Assembly: GCF_900115545.1 (NCBI RefSeq)
Contig: NZ_FOWV01000001.1
Coordinates: 868,001-932,000, forward strand
Length of the DNA stretch: 64,000 bases
Direction: 5' to 3'
Origin: Ralstonia sp. NFACC01
GTDB lineage: Bacteria > Pseudomonadota > Gammaproteobacteria > Burkholderiales > Burkholderiaceae
Below the pieces are notes generated by a model, which was not told where the DNA came from, searched no databases, and worked only from the letters and a program-made list of their open reading frames with translations. Positions 17,168-27,939 of this stretch are shown piece by piece (the first letter of the stretch is position 1; every line of letters begins with the position of its first letter). The translations under genes were made by a program, and so were the position numbers.

Positions 17168-18976
17168 TCAATGCCCCGCCATGCTTACGCGCGCGATCAG
17201 CCGGCTGAGCCACTGTGCATAGCGCGAGATGAAGCGCGACGAGTGCGCCTCGATGCCAATCGTGACAACGGGCTTGTTGCGCTGAACCGCCCTGAACATG
17301 GCTTTCGCCACGGTCTCGGGCTTGAGGCCGCGCAACTGGTAGAGCTTGGTCGCGCGGGCGCGCAGCTGGGCCTGTTTCGCCTCGGTCGTGCCGGCGTAGA
17401 CGGTAGAGGCCATGATTCCGGTCTCGGCAAAACCGGGGCAGATGGCCGACACGCCGATGCCCTGGCCGGCCAGCTCGCCGCGCATGCATTCGGACAGCAT
17501 CAGCACCGCGGCCTTCGTCGTCGCATAGGCGGCAAGATCGCGCGATGGCGCAAAGGCAGCCGCCGATGCGGTGTTCAGGATGTGCCCGCCCTGCCCGCGC
17601 GCGACCATCTGTTTGGCGAACAGCCGGGCGCCATGGATCACGCCCCACACGTTCACGTGCAATATGCGTTGCCAATCGCGCTCGGACGTGTCGACAATGC
17701 CGCCCGCCATGCCGATGCCCGCGTTGTTGACGACGATGTCGGCGCCGCCGAGGTCCTTGCCGACCCAATCGACCAACGCTTCCATCTGCTCGGCATTCCC
17801 GACGTCGGCGGTACGCGCCCACGCCTTGCCGCCGGTGAGGCGAATGAGCTTGGCGGTGCGCTCTGCGTCTTCGGCTCGTATGTCGACGGCGACAATGGCT
17901 GCGCCTTGCTCCGCGAATTCCAGCGCCGCGCAACGGCCAATGCCGCTACCGGCCCCCGTGATGACAGCGAGCTTGCCGGAGAGCGGTTTGCGCTCGCCAT
18001 GCTGACGCGCGCGTTGCAGTGCTTCGGATTCCGGCTTGCCCTCGGCATGCTCGATCAGCTCGCGCGCCATTTCCGCCATGCGTGCGGCATGCGTGACGGG
18101 CAGCCAATGCCGCGCTACCACTTCACGGCGCCAATACTGCGGCACCCAGCGCGAGAGGTCTTCGGACAACGCGGGGCTGACGTACTTGTCCAGCGTAGGC
18201 ACGATCACCTGCACCGGCGCGTGGGCGACACGCTTGCGCGGCGTGAACAAGCTGCGGATGAAGTTGGCGCGATACAGCGACACACCGCGCACGCCATCGG
18301 CCGTCTGCGTGGCGCGCGGCACGATGGCGGTCTTCTCCACGCGACGCAGCACATGCGGCCACGCGCGCCCGAGCCACAGGCGCCAGCTCAGTTCCGGCAC
18401 GATCGGCAAATGAAACAGCAACACGTACCACGAGCGCACGAGCTGCCCCAGCATCTTGCCCAGCGACGACGGCGTGGGGTGCAGCAGTCGCGCGCGCATC
18501 CAGTAACCCACGTGGTCGAGGCACGGCCCGGAGCAGGATGTGTAGGAGGCAATGCGCCCGCGCAGGCGCTCCTCCGTCACGAATTCCCATGACTGGATCG
18601 AACCCCAGTCGTGCGCGATCAGGTGCACGGGCTTGCCTGGGCTCAGCGTATCGATCACGGCGATGAAGTCGTCGGTCAATCGCGCGAAGGTGTAATTGCG
18701 CATCCCTTTGGGCGAACTTGACTTGCCGGCACCACGCACGTCGTAGGCAATGACGTAGTAGTCGCGCGCGAGCAGCGGTGCCATCTCGTGCCAGACCTCG
18801 CTGTTGTCAGGGTAGCCGTGCACGAGTACGACGGTCGGATGCGCCGGGTCGCCCCAGGTCTTGACGGCGAGCGCGACGCTGCCGGACTGCACCGTCCGCG
18901 CCGAATAGTCTTTGGTTGAAACCGCTGCGGTCGATTCGAACAACGCCAGCGGAGCCTCTTCAAGCAGCGTTTTCAT
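17168..18976 (-). CDS. Fused epoxide-hydrolase-like alpha/beta hydrolase and short-chain dehydrogenase (EphD-like)
   Basis: The 602-residue protein has two enzymes in one chain. Residues 20-315 are an alpha/beta hydrolase with HGYP (53-56, oxyanion loop) and a His-Asp-Trp-Gly nucleophile elbow (Asp123). An aspartate there, with H290 as likely base, is the epoxide hydrolase/dehalogenase pattern, not the serine of esterases. Residues 333-602 are a short-chain dehydrogenase: TGAGSGIG (340-347), NNAG (417-420), Ser471, and Tyr484/Lys488. The order matches mycobacterial EphD, known for epoxide hydrolase activity and a link to mycolic acid metabolism. A GGAGG precedes ATG 18976, 17 bp after the M24 gene. 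An epoxide-to-diol-to-ketone route on a hydrophobic substrate is plausible but inferred. Confidence 0.85.
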   Translation of the reverse strand: MKTLLEEAPLALFESTAAVSTKDYSARTVQSGSVALAVKTWGDPAHPTVVLVHGYPDNSEVWHEMAPLLARDYYVIAYDVRGAGKSSSPKGMRNYTFARLTDDFIAVIDTLSPGKPVHLIAHDWGSIQSWEFVTEERLRGRIASYTSCSGPCLDHVGYWMRARLLHPTPSSLGKMLGQLVRSWYVLLFHLPIVPELSWRLWLGRAWPHVLRRVEKTAIVPRATQTADGVRGVSLYRANFIRSLFTPRKRVAHAPVQVIVPTLDKYVSPALSEDLSRWVPQYWRREVVARHWLPVTHAARMAEMARELIEHAEGKPESEALQRARQHGERKPLSGKLAVITGAGSGIGRCAALEFAEQGAAIVAVDIRAEDAERTAKLIRLTGGKAWARTADVGNAEQMEALVDWVGKDLGGADIVVNNAGIGMAGGIVDTSERDWQRILHVNVWGVIHGARLFAKQMVARGQGGHILNTASAAAFAPSRDLAAYATTKAAVLMLSECMRGELAGQGIGVSAICPGFAETGIMASTVYAGTTEAKQAQLRARATKLYQLRGLKPETVAKAMFRAVQRNKPVVTIGIEAHSSRFISRYAQWLSRLIARVSMAGH

Positions 18977-18993
18977 GTGAACCTCCTCGCACG

Positions 18994-19869
18994 TCAAGCG
19001 GCGCGCTGCTGCGCGAGCTGACGCTGGTGCCAGCGGCGCACGTGCGGCAGATCGTCGTCGAGCCAGTAGGCGTCGTCTTCGGTTATGACGAGCAACTCCT
19101 CGAACTTGGCCCCGACGCCGTGGAAGCCCAGGTGCGGTTCGACAGCCCACAGGCCCGGCACCGGCGCGTGTTCGGATCGACGGTCAATCGACCACAGCGG
19201 CGACCACCCTTCCTGCTTGCCACTGCGTACCTGGTCGAGGATCAGATTGCGCGTGGCATTCAACCCGAACCGCGCAACGAAACGCGGCTTGGATGGGCTG
19301 TCCAGCTTGGCCACGCGATGCGCCAGCACTTTGAACGGATACGCCTTGTGACGCGGCTCCACGCCCTGCTTCATGCAGAGCTGGTCCACCGCGCGTGCCA
19401 CGTCGGCCATCGACCGACGTTCGCGGATCATGCGCACGATCAGTTCGCGATGCGCCATCAGATCGTCCTGCAGTTGTTCGAGGATGGCGTTCTCGCCAAG
19501 GCACATGGCATAGCCCACATCGGCGATCACGCCATTGCGCACGGGCGCCACGTCCAGGATGACCGGCATGTTTTCCTCCAGCCGCCGCGACGACGGAAAG
19601 AACGCCAGGTTGAAGCCGGCCATGTGTGTGAGGCCCGAAAAGCCCTGGAACGCCGTGCGATCGCCAAACCAGGCGAACGGCTTGTGCAGCCAGTCCTGGA
19701 CGCCACGATCGCAGAGCCACTCAGTGAGCAGCTTGGCCGCGTCCTTCTCGGTCATGCCGGGGCGCAGCATCCCGCCGACGGCCTCGACGCACGCGTAGGC
19801 GAGTTGCTGGATTTCGCGGAACTGGGCGAGTTCGTCGACATGGACGCGCGCCAGGGTGGGGTTCGGCAT
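18994..19869 (-). CDS. M24-family (creatinase/aminopeptidase-like) metalloprotein
   Basis: The 291-residue protein has the pita-bread fold signature of M24: the metal-binding aspartates in VILDVAPVRNGVIADVGYAM (Asp106 and Asp117) and glutamates near the C-terminus (AVEPHLG, KFEELLVI). The N-terminal domain of full-length Xaa-Pro peptidases is missing, so it resembles stand-alone catalytic-domain members. It heads a three-gene operon with an EphD-like fusion and a di-iron-like protein; such company makes a role other than general peptide turnover likely. A promoter with an operator-like palindrome lies about 50 bp upstream. Whether all five metal ligands are intact needs an alignment. Confidence 0.8.
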   Translation of the reverse strand: MPNPTLARVHVDELAQFREIQQLAYACVEAVGGMLRPGMTEKDAAKLLTEWLCDRGVQDWLHKPFAWFGDRTAFQGFSGLTHMAGFNLAFFPSSRRLEENMPVILDVAPVRNGVIADVGYAMCLGENAILEQLQDDLMAHRELIVRMIRERRSMADVARAVDQLCMKQGVEPRHKAYPFKVLAHRVAKLDSPSKPRFVARFGLNATRNLILDQVRSGKQEGWSPLWSIDRRSEHAPVPGLWAVEPHLGFHGVGAKFEELLVITEDDAYWLDDDLPHVRRWHQRQLAQQRAA

Positions 19870-19919
19870 GCCGGTCTCCTTGAGTGTGGGTATCGGGGGC
19901 GCTCATTGGCACCGCGCTC

Positions 19920-19948
19920 AATGTTCCATTACTCAATGGCAAAGTCAA
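19920..19948 (-). promoter_or_regulatory. Probable promoter with operator in its spacer, for the M24/EphD-like operon
   Basis: On the minus strand TTGACT (-35, complement of 19943-19948) is followed by 17 bp and AACATT (-10, complement of 19920-19925). The spacer contains a perfect inverted repeat CCATT-4-AATGG (19926-19939). A repressor bound there would compete directly with RNA polymerase. No regulator gene is adjacent. Confidence 0.45.
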
Positions 19949-20011
19949 TGCGGGACTTTTCTGGCGTTTGAAAACGCCGTGTGACCGGTAATCGATAGAG
20001 AAAAAGAGGGA

Positions 20012-20794
20012 TTAGCCCGCGCGGCGTTGTCGCACGGCCTCAAACAGACAGATGGCTGCTGCGGCAGCCACATTGAGCGATTCCATGCCGCCCGGTTGCG
20101 GAATCGTCACAGGCGTCGTCACGGCAGAAAGCCATTCTTCTGACACGCCCGCGCCCTCGTTTCCGAACACCCAGCCGACGGGCGCCTTGAGCGGCACATC
20201 AAATACAGCCTGCTTGGCGTGCGACGACGTCGCCAACAGCGGCACTTGAAGCCGCGAATGCACGCTCTCGAACGTGCAGTGTTCAACGATGTTCAGGTGG
20301 AAATGCGCGCCCATGGCGGCGCGCAATGTCTTGGCCGACCACGCGAACGCGCAGCCCTGCGTCATGAACACATCACGCACACCGGCAGCAGCCGCACAGC
20401 GCAAGATTGAACCGACGTTGCCGGCATCCTGAATGCCATCAAGAATCACGCAATCCGCATCAATGGTTTGCGGCAACTTGCCTTCCGGCGTCTCGACCAG
20501 GGCCATCAGATCGACGCCGTTGACGACGGTGGTGAGCTGAGCAAACAGGTTGTCCGCCAGCAGAATGACGGTATCCGGATCAACGCGCTCGAGCACCGCG
20601 GCCACTTCCGGGTGCCGGATGTGGCGCTCGGAAACTAGGCATTGTGCCGGCATGTGGCCCGCATCCAGATACGCCGTGACCAGATGCACGCCATCGAGCA
20701 CGGATTGCCCCGCGCGCCGACGATGCTGCGTCGAGCCCGAAAGCGCCTTGAGATGCTTGAACACCGCGTTGTCGCGGGAAGTGATGTGCTTCAC
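20012..20794 (-). CDS. TrmH/SpoU-family RNA 2'-O-methyltransferase
   Basis: The 260-residue protein combines an N-terminal substrate-binding domain (MKHITSRDNAVFKHLKAL, DGVHLV) with a SPOUT catalytic domain. It shows the three SpoU motifs: DGIQDAGNVGSILR, GWVFGNEGAGVS and SLNVAAAAAICLFE. These enzymes 2'-O-methylate rRNA or tRNA; the position modified cannot be told from sequence alone. Translation starts at GTG 20794 with only a weak ribosome-binding site. The gene follows rnhB by 22 bp and is the last gene of the long envelope operon. Confidence 0.9.
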   Translation of the reverse strand: MKHITSRDNAVFKHLKALSGSTQHRRRAGQSVLDGVHLVTAYLDAGHMPAQCLVSERHIRHPEVAAVLERVDPDTVILLADNLFAQLTTVVNGVDLMALVETPEGKLPQTIDADCVILDGIQDAGNVGSILRCAAAAGVRDVFMTQGCAFAWSAKTLRAAMGAHFHLNIVEHCTFESVHSRLQVPLLATSSHAKQAVFDVPLKAPVGWVFGNEGAGVSEEWLSAVTTPVTIPQPGGMESLNVAAAAAICLFEAVRQRRAG

Positions 20795-20816
20795 GAATGG
20801 GCCCAGCAGAAAAAGG

Positions 20817-21515
20817 TCAGTCGTCCCAAGCGCTGCCTGCAGCGGTGGTTTCGATACTGATAGCGCTCATCCCTTCCAGCGCACGACGCACGGGCGCGAA
20901 CGAGCGGCGATGATGGGGTGTCACACCATGCAGGTCGATCGCCGCCAGATGCTGCGGCGTGCCATAGCCGGCATGGACGTCAAAACCGTAGAGCGGAAAC
21001 TCGATATGCAGCGCCGCCAGTTGGCGATCGCGCGTCACCTTCGCCAGGATGGATGCCGCTGAAATGGCCGGCACCAGCGCATCGCCCTTGACGATGGCCT
21101 CCACCGCAAACGCGATCTGTGGGCAGCGATTGCCATCCACCTGCACGAGATCGGGCAGCGTGCCCAACGCGGCCACGCCCTGCACCGCACGCTGCATGGC
21201 CAGCATGGTCGCGTGCAGGATGTTGATGCGATCGATTTCCTCGACGGTGGCTTCGGCCACGTGCCAGGCGAGCGCCTTTTCGACGATCTCGTCGTACAGC
21301 GCCTCGCGCTTCTTGGCGGTCAGGACTTTGGAGTCGGCCAAGCCCTTGATCGGCTTGCGCGGATTGAGAACGACCGCCGCAGCCGTCACCGGTCCTGCCA
21401 ATGGCCCGCGTCCAGCCTCGTCCACACCACAAAGGATGCGACGCGCACGCTTGGCCGCCGGCTCTTGCGAGAGCAGCAGGCCAAGCTGGTCGGGATTGGG
21501 TTTGCGGGACGCCAT
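20817..21515 (-). CDS. rnhB: Ribonuclease HII
   Basis: The 232-residue protein removes ribonucleotides from DNA and RNA primers. The catalytic carboxylates lie in [15 protein letters not shown] (Asp-Glu pair at about residues 31-32) and in [30 protein letters not shown] is the conserved C-terminal signature. ATG 21515 follows the lpxB stop by 4 bp. rnhB after lpxB is the standard order in proteobacteria. Confidence 0.97.
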   Translation of the reverse strand: MASRKPNPDQLGLLLSQEPAAKRARRILCGVDEAGRGPLAGPVTAAAVVLNPRKPIKGLADSKVLTAKKREALYDEIVEKALAWHVAEATVEEIDRINILHATMLAMQRAVQGVAALGTLPDLVQVDGNRCPQIAFAVEAIVKGDALVPAISAASILAKVTRDRQLAALHIEFPLYGFDVHAGYGTPQHLAAIDLHGVTPHHRRSFAPVRRALEGMSAISIETTAAGSAWDD

Positions 21516-21519
21516 GGGC

Positions 21520-22698
21520 TCAAAGCTTACCGCGACTGCGCAGCAGATCGACCACGACTTTCGCGCCGATCTCCGCCATGTTCTGCTTGAGCGTGAGGTG
21601 CATCTGCGTGAAGTGTTCCCGCAGGAACGTCGCGTTGCCATGGTCGCTCAACTGCAGCAACGTTTCACGCGCGAGTGCCTCGGGCGTTGCGTCATCCTGC
21701 AGCAATTCCGGTACGACAAAGCGGCCGGACAGGATGTTCGGCAGCCCCACGTACGGCAGATAACCCTTGCGCTTCATGATCTGCGCCGTCAGCCAGGGCA
21801 CCTTGTACGTGATGACCATCGGCTTCTTGTACAACGCCGCTTCCAGCGTGGCCGTACCGCTGGCCAGCAGGATGACGTCAGCCGCTTCCATGGCTGCGTG
21901 CGACTGGCCATCAACGACCCACAGATGCAGTCCTGGGTGCTCGGCGCACATCGCATCGATACGCTCGCGCAGCGTCGCATTGGCCGCGGGCAGCACAAAA
22001 GCCAGATCCGGTTCGACCGCCTGCATACGCGACATCGCCGCAAACAGCGTCGGCCCGAGATGCTTCACTTCGGAATTGCGGCTGCCCGGCAGCACTGCAA
22101 CGACTTTACGGCCCAACGGCAGGCCGAGGCGCGTACGTGCGCCTTCTACGTCCGGCTCCAGCGGAATCTCATCCGCAAGCGGATGCCCGACGTACGTGGC
22201 CGGAATGCCGGCCTTGGCGTAAATCTCGGGCTCGAACGGGAACAAGCAGAGGATATGGTCGACCGCGCGGGCGATCGTCTTGATACGGCCGGCACGCCAC
22301 GCCCAGATCGACGGACTCACGAAATGCACCACCGGCACACCCGCCTGCCGCATGGCGATCTCGACGTTGAAATTGAAGTCCGGCGCATCGACGCCGATGA
22401 AGGCCAGCGGCGGCCTCTCCAGCAGGTCTTGCTTGAGTTCCTTGCGGATCGTGAGAATCTCGCGCAGCTGGCCGAGCACTTCCACGTAGCCGTTGACCGA
22501 CAGCTTGTGCATCGGCCAGTTCGACTGGAAACCCTGCTCCGTCATGCGGGTCCCGCCGATTCCGTTGTAGGCGATATCGGCGGGCAGTTGTGCGTGCAAC
22601 CCCTTGAGCAGCAGCGAGGCCAACAAATCGCCGGAAGCCTCGCCGGCCACCATGCCGATGCGGCGCACCGGCGCGGTGTTCTGAAGCGACTCGCTCAA
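21520..22698 (-). CDS. lpxB: Lipid-A-disaccharide synthase
   Basis: The 392-residue GT19 glycosyltransferase joins UDP-2,3-diacylglucosamine and lipid X to give the lipid A disaccharide at the inner membrane. Signatures are [19 protein letters not shown] near the N-terminus, [14 protein letters not shown] for the nucleotide site and [22 protein letters not shown]. Translation appears to start at a TTG at 22698, in a 4-bp overlap with the lpxA stop; the first ATG (at Met16) would remove conserved N-terminal residues. It continues the lpxD-fabZ-lpxA order. Confidence 0.96.
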   Translation of the reverse strand: MSESLQNTAPVRRIGMVAGEASGDLLASLLLKGLHAQLPADIAYNGIGGTRMTEQGFQSNWPMHKLSVNGYVEVLGQLREILTIRKELKQDLLERPPLAFIGVDAPDFNFNVEIAMRQAGVPVVHFVSPSIWAWRAGRIKTIARAVDHILCLFPFEPEIYAKAGIPATYVGHPLADEIPLEPDVEGARTRLGLPLGRKVVAVLPGSRNSEVKHLGPTLFAAMSRMQAVEPDLAFVLPAANATLRERIDAMCAEHPGLHLWVVDGQSHAAMEAADVILLASGTATLEAALYKKPMVITYKVPWLTAQIMKRKGYLPYVGLPNILSGRFVVPELLQDDATPEALARETLLQLSDHGNATFLREHFTQMHLTLKQNMAEIGAKVVVDLLRSRGKL

Positions 22699-23510
22699 CG
22701 CACGATGCCGCGCTTGGTAGCGGCGATGAAATCAGCAAACGCGGTCAACACCTCGCGCGTGGGGGCGTCATCCGTCTGAGCGATCTGGGCGGCGATTTCC
22801 GCCTTGGCCTGATCAAAACTCAGATCGCTCTTGTAAAGCAGCTTGTACGCTTGGCGCAGACCAGTGATCTGCTCCGCGGTAAAGCCACGGCGGCGCAAGC
22901 CTTCCACGTTGATGCCGTGCGGTGCGGCCTTGTTGCCGCCCTTGTCGCTTGCAGCAATCACGAACGGCGGCACATCCTGCACTAGCGCCGATGCGCCACC
23001 GAGCATGGCATGCGCGCCGATACGCACGAACTGGTGCACGCCCGACATGCCGCCGAGAATCGCCCAGTCACCGACTTCCACGTGACCCGCGATCTGCGCG
23101 TTGCTCGAGAACACCGTGTGGTTGCCCACGCGGCAATCGTGCGCGATATGCACGTAGGCCATGATCCAGTTATCGTCGCCGATGGACGTGATACCGGCAT
23201 CCTGCGCAGTGCCGGTATGGATCGTGGTGAATTCGCGGATGGTATTGCGATCGCCGACGATCAGTTGCGTCGGCTCGTCGCGATACTTCATATCCTGCGG
23301 GCGGCCGCCCACCGATGCAAAGTGGCCGATGCTGTTGTCGCGACCCAGCGTCGTGTAGCCCTCGACCACCGTGTGGTGGCCGACGCGCGTGCCCGCACCC
23401 ATGCGCACGTTCGGGCCCACGACCGTAAACGCGCCGATCTCGACGCTCGAATCGAGTTCGGCCTTCGGATCAATCTGCGCGGTCGGGTGGATCTTCTGTG
23501 CTTGCGTCAT
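22695..23510 (-). CDS. lpxA: UDP-N-acetylglucosamine acyltransferase
   Basis: The 271-residue enzyme performs the first step of lipid A synthesis, transferring 3-hydroxyacyl from ACP to UDP-GlcNAc. The first 190 residues are hexapeptide repeats forming a left-handed beta helix ([28 protein letters not shown]). The catalytic histidine is in the [12 protein letters not shown] segment. The C-terminal helical domain follows ([28 protein letters not shown]). ATG 23510 overlaps the fabZ end by 4 bp. Confidence 0.97.
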   Translation of the reverse strand: MTQAQKIHPTAQIDPKAELDSSVEIGAFTVVGPNVRMGAGTRVGHHTVVEGYTTLGRDNSIGHFASVGGRPQDMKYRDEPTQLIVGDRNTIREFTTIHTGTAQDAGITSIGDDNWIMAYVHIAHDCRVGNHTVFSSNAQIAGHVEVGDWAILGGMSGVHQFVRIGAHAMLGGASALVQDVPPFVIAASDKGGNKAAPHGINVEGLRRRGFTAEQITGLRQAYKLLYKSDLSFDQAKAEIAAQIAQTDDAPTREVLTAFADFIAATKRGIVR

Positions 23511-24010
23511 GCCTCGCCCTTGGACTTGTCTTCGCGCACGGCACACATGATTTCGGCTTCCACGGCGACTTCGCCGTCAACCTTGCCGTACACCTTGAAC
23601 TTCCACATACCGCTCTTCGAGCGCAGCAGCTCAGCCGTCATCACAAGCTGGTCGCCCGGGATCACCTGCCGCTTGAAGCGTGCACCATCGATGCTCACGA
23701 ACAGGTAGAGCTGGTTTTCCTTGCGCTCGTGGTCCGCCTCGCCGAAAGTCAGCAGCGCTGCGGTTTGCGCGAGCGCCTCGAGCATCAACACGCCCGGCAT
23801 CACCGGATGGCCAGGGAAGTGCCCGTTGAAGAACGGCTCGTTGAACGTCACGTTCTTGATGGCCGTAATCGACTTGCGCGGCTCCAGCGAAATCACGCGG
23901 TCAACCAGCAGCATCGGGTAGCGATGCGGCAGCAGGTCGAGAATCTTCTTGATGTTGAAATCGCAGACGACGCTGGGGGTCGCGCTCGTCGCATTCGTTG
24001 CTTCGGTCAT
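23507..24010 (-). CDS. fabZ: 3-hydroxyacyl-ACP dehydratase FabZ
   Basis: The 167-residue hot-dog-fold dehydratase acts in fatty acid elongation. [14 protein letters not shown] and the active-site stretch [22 protein letters not shown], with the catalytic His and Glu, are present. The N-terminus is about 15 residues longer than in E. coli and is Ser/Thr/Ala-rich. It overlaps lpxD and lpxA by 4 bp on each side (ATGA), so translation of the three is probably coupled. This links fatty acid supply to lipid A synthesis, since FabZ and LpxA compete for 3-hydroxyacyl-ACP. Confidence 0.97.
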   Translation of the reverse strand: MTEATNATSATPSVVCDFNIKKILDLLPHRYPMLLVDRVISLEPRKSITAIKNVTFNEPFFNGHFPGHPVMPGVLMLEALAQTAALLTFGEADHERKENQLYLFVSIDGARFKRQVIPGDQLVMTAELLRSKSGMWKFKVYGKVDGEVAVEAEIMCAVREDKSKGEA

Positions 24011-25080
24011 GATTGTTGCTGCAGGTCTTTGACCCGCTGTTCCAGTTGTTGCAACCGTTCGCGCATGCGCGTCAGGCCTCGGACGATGGCTGCGTTACGC
24101 TCCCAGTCGCCGTGCGGCATGAATGGGAAAACGCTGGTGAAATGGCCACCGGGCTTGGTGATGGATTTGGTAATGGAGGTGCCGCCCGAGACGGTCACGC
24201 GGTCCGCGATCGTCAGATGGCCGGCAAAATTGGCGGCCCCGCCGATGATGCAGTAGCGCCCGATCTTTGTGCTGCCCGAAATGGCAGCGCAGCCGGCGAT
24301 AACGGTATAGGCGCCCACATGCACGTTGTGGGCGATCTGCACCTGGTTGTCGATCTTGCAGCCCTGCTCGACCACCGTATCGGCCATCGCACCTCGGTCG
24401 ATGGCAGTGTTCGCGCCGATCTCTACGTCGTCGCCAATCACGGCCCGGCCGATCTGCGGAATCTTCACCCATTCGCCGCCCTGCGGACCGAAGTCGGGTG
24501 CAAAGCCGAAGCCATCCGCGCCGATCACGACGCCGCTATGCACAATGCAGCGCGCACCGACCACGCAGCCGTGGTAAATCGAAACGTTCGCGTAGAGCAG
24601 CGTGTCATCGCCAATGCGGGCACCGGCGCCAACGAAACTGTTGCCCACGATGCGCACACGCTCGCCGAGCACCGCGCCAGCTTCGATGGTTACGTTCGGG
24701 CCAATGGAGCACGACGCTGGCACCGTGGCGCCCTCTTCCACGCTGGCAGTCCGGTGAATGCCAGGCACAACGGGGCGCGCCGCCAGCGCAACAAAGCGCT
24801 GGGCGACACGAGCAAACGCAGCATACGGGTTGGCAGCGATGAGCCAGTTCCGGCCAGCAGCGTGGCCTTGGCTTTCGAGCGTTTCCAGATCGCGGGGCGA
24901 CACGATGATCGCCCCCGCACCGGAACTCACAGCCTGATTGAGGTACAGCGGATTGGAGAGAAAAGCGAGCTGATCGGCGCCCGCTTGATCCAGCGGCGCG
25001 ATCGACTTGACGATCAGGCCTGCGTCACCCTGGACGGTCGCGCCGAGCGACGCAGCAAGTTCACCAAGCGAAAACGACAT
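24007..25080 (-). CDS. lpxD: UDP-3-O-(3-hydroxyacyl)glucosamine N-acyltransferase
   Basis: The 357-residue enzyme adds the second acyl chain in lipid A synthesis. It has an N-terminal uridine-binding domain ([21 protein letters not shown]), a hexapeptide-repeat beta helix from about residue 105, the catalytic histidine region [17 protein letters not shown], and a C-terminal helix of the ACP-binding type ([22 protein letters not shown]). It follows skp by 10 bp. Confidence 0.97.
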   Translation of the reverse strand: MSFSLGELAASLGATVQGDAGLIVKSIAPLDQAGADQLAFLSNPLYLNQAVSSGAGAIIVSPRDLETLESQGHAAGRNWLIAANPYAAFARVAQRFVALAARPVVPGIHRTASVEEGATVPASCSIGPNVTIEAGAVLGERVRIVGNSFVGAGARIGDDTLLYANVSIYHGCVVGARCIVHSGVVIGADGFGFAPDFGPQGGEWVKIPQIGRAVIGDDVEIGANTAIDRGAMADTVVEQGCKIDNQVQIAHNVHVGAYTVIAGCAAISGSTKIGRYCIIGGAANFAGHLTIADRVTVSGGTSITKSITKPGGHFTSVFPFMPHGDWERNAAIVRGLTRMRERLQQLEQRVKDLQQQS

Positions 25081-25090
25081 GCGAACAACC

Positions 25091-25642
25091 TCATTTGGCC
25101 GATTGCGAATTCAGCGACTTGAGCACTTCGTCCGTGATGTCGATGCGCGGGTTCACGTACACGGCTTCCTGCACGATCAGGTCGTACTTGCGCTGCTCTG
25201 CAATCGAACGGATCACACGGTTGGCGCGCTCGAGCACCTGGGCCAGCTCTTCGTTGCGGCGTTGGTTCAGGTCTTCACGGAATTCGCGCTGCTTGCGCTG
25301 GAAGTCGCGATCCAGGTCCGACAGTTCACGCTGACGGCGGGTGCGATCGGAATCGGCCAGCACGGCCGAATCCTTGTCCAGCTTGTCCGACATGCCCTTG
25401 AGCTTGGCGGCCATGTCCTGCAGCTCGCGGTCGCGCTTGGCGAACTCGGTTTCCAGCTTGGCCTGGGCGGCCTTGGCAGGCTGCGAGTCGCGCAGGATGC
25501 GCTCCGAATTGACGGCTGCGATGCGCGCTTCCTGCGCCGTGGCCGGCAGCGCAAAGCTGGCTGCGGCAAGTGCGGCGAAAGCAGCGGACGCGCCCATGCG
25601 GGACAACGTGATGCGCGTGGATTTCATGATGAATGCAGTCAT
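25091..25642 (-). CDS. skp: Periplasmic chaperone Skp/OmpH
   Basis: The 183-residue exported protein holds unfolded outer membrane proteins for BamA. The signal peptide ends at about ...[20 protein letters not shown]. The central helical hairpin ([22 protein letters not shown] to [21 protein letters not shown]) forms the tentacle, and the C-terminal strand region [22 protein letters not shown] closes the trimer core. The start at 25642 overlaps the bamA stop (TAATG); a second Met 15 bp later is also possible. Skp following bamA is the conserved order. Confidence 0.95.
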   Translation of the reverse strand: MTAFIMKSTRITLSRMGASAAFAALAAASFALPATAQEARIAAVNSERILRDSQPAKAAQAKLETEFAKRDRELQDMAAKLKGMSDKLDKDSAVLADSDRTRRQRELSDLDRDFQRKQREFREDLNQRRNEELAQVLERANRVIRSIAEQRKYDLIVQEAVYVNPRIDITDEVLKSLNSQSAK

Positions 25643-27939
25643 TAGAATGCAGTCCCAATCTGGAACTGGAAGCGTTGCGTTTGATCTTCGGTCTTGCGCT
25701 TGATCGGGAAGCCCATGCTGATCTTGAGCGGACCGATCGGCGACAGCCACGACAGACCGAAACCAGTCGAGTAGCGCATGTCGCCCAGCTTGTATGGCTG
25801 ACCTTCGGCGAACACGTTACCGTAGTCAAAGAACGTGAACAGGCGGACGGTGCGGTCCACGCCCGAACCCGGCAGCGGGAAAATGAATTCCACGTTGCCG
25901 ACGAACTTGCTGGCGCCACCGATGGCCACGCCGTTGGCGTCGCGCGGGCCCAGCGTGCTGGTTTCGTAACCGCGCACCGAGCCAATACCGCCGGCGTAGT
26001 AGTTCTTGAACACCGGGAAGTCCTTGCCGCCGTAACCGTGGCCGTACCCGATTTCGTTGTTGAACGCCATCGTGAACGACTTCGACAGCGGGTAGAAATA
26101 CTGGTGCTGATAGTACGCGCGGAAGTACTGCAGATCGCCGCCCGGAATACCGAACTCCAGGTTGGCCTGCTGATAGCGGCCACGCGTCGGCACCAGCGCA
26201 CTGTCACGCTGATCCTTCGACCAGCCAATGGTGATCGGAAAGTTGTTGGTGATACGGCCGTTCTTCGCGACGTAGTTCTGGTAGGCCAGCGGCGTGTTGG
26301 TTGTCACGTCGATAGTCGTGCGCTCGTAGCCAATGCCGAAGAAGACGGTATCGGTTTCCGAGAACGGCACGCCAAACTTGACGTTGCCACCCTGTTGCAC
26401 GACACGATAGTCTTGGTCACCCGTGTAGTACAGCGGGCGGTACGTGCGGTAGTACAGCTCGGTTGAACGACTGATGCCATCCACCGTGAAGTACGGATCG
26501 AACTGCGTCACAGCAATGGTGCGGTTCGACTTGGACGTGTTCACATCCAGGCCAAGGCTCGTGCCGGAGCCGAACACGTTGTCCTGACGGATACCCGCCG
26601 ACAGCACCAGCTTGTCGGTCGACGAGAAGCCCACGCCCAGGTTGATCTGGCCGGTCGGCTTTTCGGTCACGTTGACGTTCACATCGACCTGGTCGGTCGT
26701 ACCGGGCACGTCTTCCGTCGTGATGTTCGCATCGGTGAAGTAACCCGTACGGTTCACGCGGTTCTGCGAAAGCTGCAGCTTCTCGCCATCGAACCACGAG
26801 GCTTCCATCTGGCGCATTTCGCGGCGCACGACTTCGTCGCGGGTCTTGCTGTTGCCGACAACGTTCACGCGACGCACATACACGCGGCGGCCCGGATCGA
26901 CCACCAACGTGAGCGCAACCGTGCGGTCCTTCTGGTTGATCTGCGGCTGCGGATTGATGGTGGCGAAAGCGTAACCGTACGTGCCAAGCAAATCGGTAAT
27001 CGACTTGGTCGTCGACGACAGCTTGGCCGAAGAGAAGACATCGCCCTGCTTGAGCTTGATGAGCTTCTCCATCTCGGCCTGCTTGCCCAGCAGCTCGCCG
27101 GTCAGCTTGATGTCCGATACCTTGTACTGCTCACCCTCGTGGATGTTCAGCGTCAGGTAAATATCCTTCTTGTCGGGCGTGATCGATACCTGGGTCGACT
27201 CGATGGCGAATTCCAGGTAGCCACGATCCAGATAGAACGAGCGCAGCGCTTCCAGGTCAGCCGTGAGCTTCTGCTTGGAGTACAGATCGTTCTTGGTGTA
27301 CCACGACAGCCAGTTCGGCGTGGACAGTTGCATCTCGTCGCGCAGGTCGCCTTCCTTGAAGGCCTTGTTGCCGACGATATTGATCTGGCGAATCTTGGCG
27401 GTCGGACCTTCGTCCACCGTGAACGTGATCGACACACGGTTGGCATCGACCGGCGTAACGGTGGTCGTCACCTCGGCAGCGTAGTAGCCGCGCGAAACAT
27501 ACTGGCGCTTGATTTCCTGCTCGGCACGGTCGATGAGAGACTTGTCGTAGTAACGGGCCTCAGCCACACCCACGCCGCGCAGCGTGCGGCGCAGCGCTTC
27601 CTTGTCGAACTCTTTGAAGCCGATGAACTCAAGCTGCGAGATCGCCGGACGCTCTTCCACGCGCACCACCAGCACATTGCCTTCGGAGCGGATCTGAACG
27701 TCCTTGAAGAAGCCGGTGTTGTAGAGCGCGCGAATCGATTCCGCGCCCTTCTCGTCGGTGAAGGTCTCACCCACCTTCACAGGCAGATAGCCGAACACGG
27801 TGCCCGGCTCGACGCGCTGCACCCCCTCCACGCGAATGTCCTTGACGACGAACGGCTCCACTGCATGAGCCTGACCGGCAGTAACGGTCAGCACGGAAGC
27901 CGCCAGCACGCTGAGCGGGAAGCGATGTTGTCTGATCAA
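25642..27939 (-). CDS. bamA: Outer membrane protein assembly factor BamA
   Basis: The 765-residue protein folds and inserts outer membrane beta-barrel proteins. The signal peptide ([28 protein letters not shown]) precedes five POTRA domains up to about residue 420, then a 16-strand barrel with the conserved GSVRGYE segment (VRGF/Y motif of loop 6) and a terminal aromatic F. The only plausible start is a TTG at 27939 preceded by AGGGGA, because an in-frame TAG lies four codons upstream. A TTG start may limit expression. It lies between rseP and skp in the conserved block. Confidence 0.97.
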   Translation of the reverse strand: MIRQHRFPLSVLAASVLTVTAGQAHAVEPFVVKDIRVEGVQRVEPGTVFGYLPVKVGETFTDEKGAESIRALYNTGFFKDVQIRSEGNVLVVRVEERPAISQLEFIGFKEFDKEALRRTLRGVGVAEARYYDKSLIDRAEQEIKRQYVSRGYYAAEVTTTVTPVDANRVSITFTVDEGPTAKIRQINIVGNKAFKEGDLRDEMQLSTPNWLSWYTKNDLYSKQKLTADLEALRSFYLDRGYLEFAIESTQVSITPDKKDIYLTLNIHEGEQYKVSDIKLTGELLGKQAEMEKLIKLKQGDVFSSAKLSSTTKSITDLLGTYGYAFATINPQPQINQKDRTVALTLVVDPGRRVYVRRVNVVGNSKTRDEVVRREMRQMEASWFDGEKLQLSQNRVNRTGYFTDANITTEDVPGTTDQVDVNVNVTEKPTGQINLGVGFSSTDKLVLSAGIRQDNVFGSGTSLGLDVNTSKSNRTIAVTQFDPYFTVDGISRSTELYYRTYRPLYYTGDQDYRVVQQGGNVKFGVPFSETDTVFFGIGYERTTIDVTTNTPLAYQNYVAKNGRITNNFPITIGWSKDQRDSALVPTRGRYQQANLEFGIPGGDLQYFRAYYQHQYFYPLSKSFTMAFNNEIGYGHGYGGKDFPVFKNYYAGGIGSVRGYETSTLGPRDANGVAIGGASKFVGNVEFIFPLPGSGVDRTVRLFTFFDYGNVFAEGQPYKLGDMRYSTGFGLSWLSPIGPLKISMGFPIKRKTEDQTQRFQFQIGTAF

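Noticed and set aside
17136-17933. N-terminal extension of the di-iron-type protein overlapping the SDR domain
   Set aside because: It is Arg/His-rich out-of-frame translation of the SDR gene; a ribosome-binding site and conserved sequence begin at 17135.
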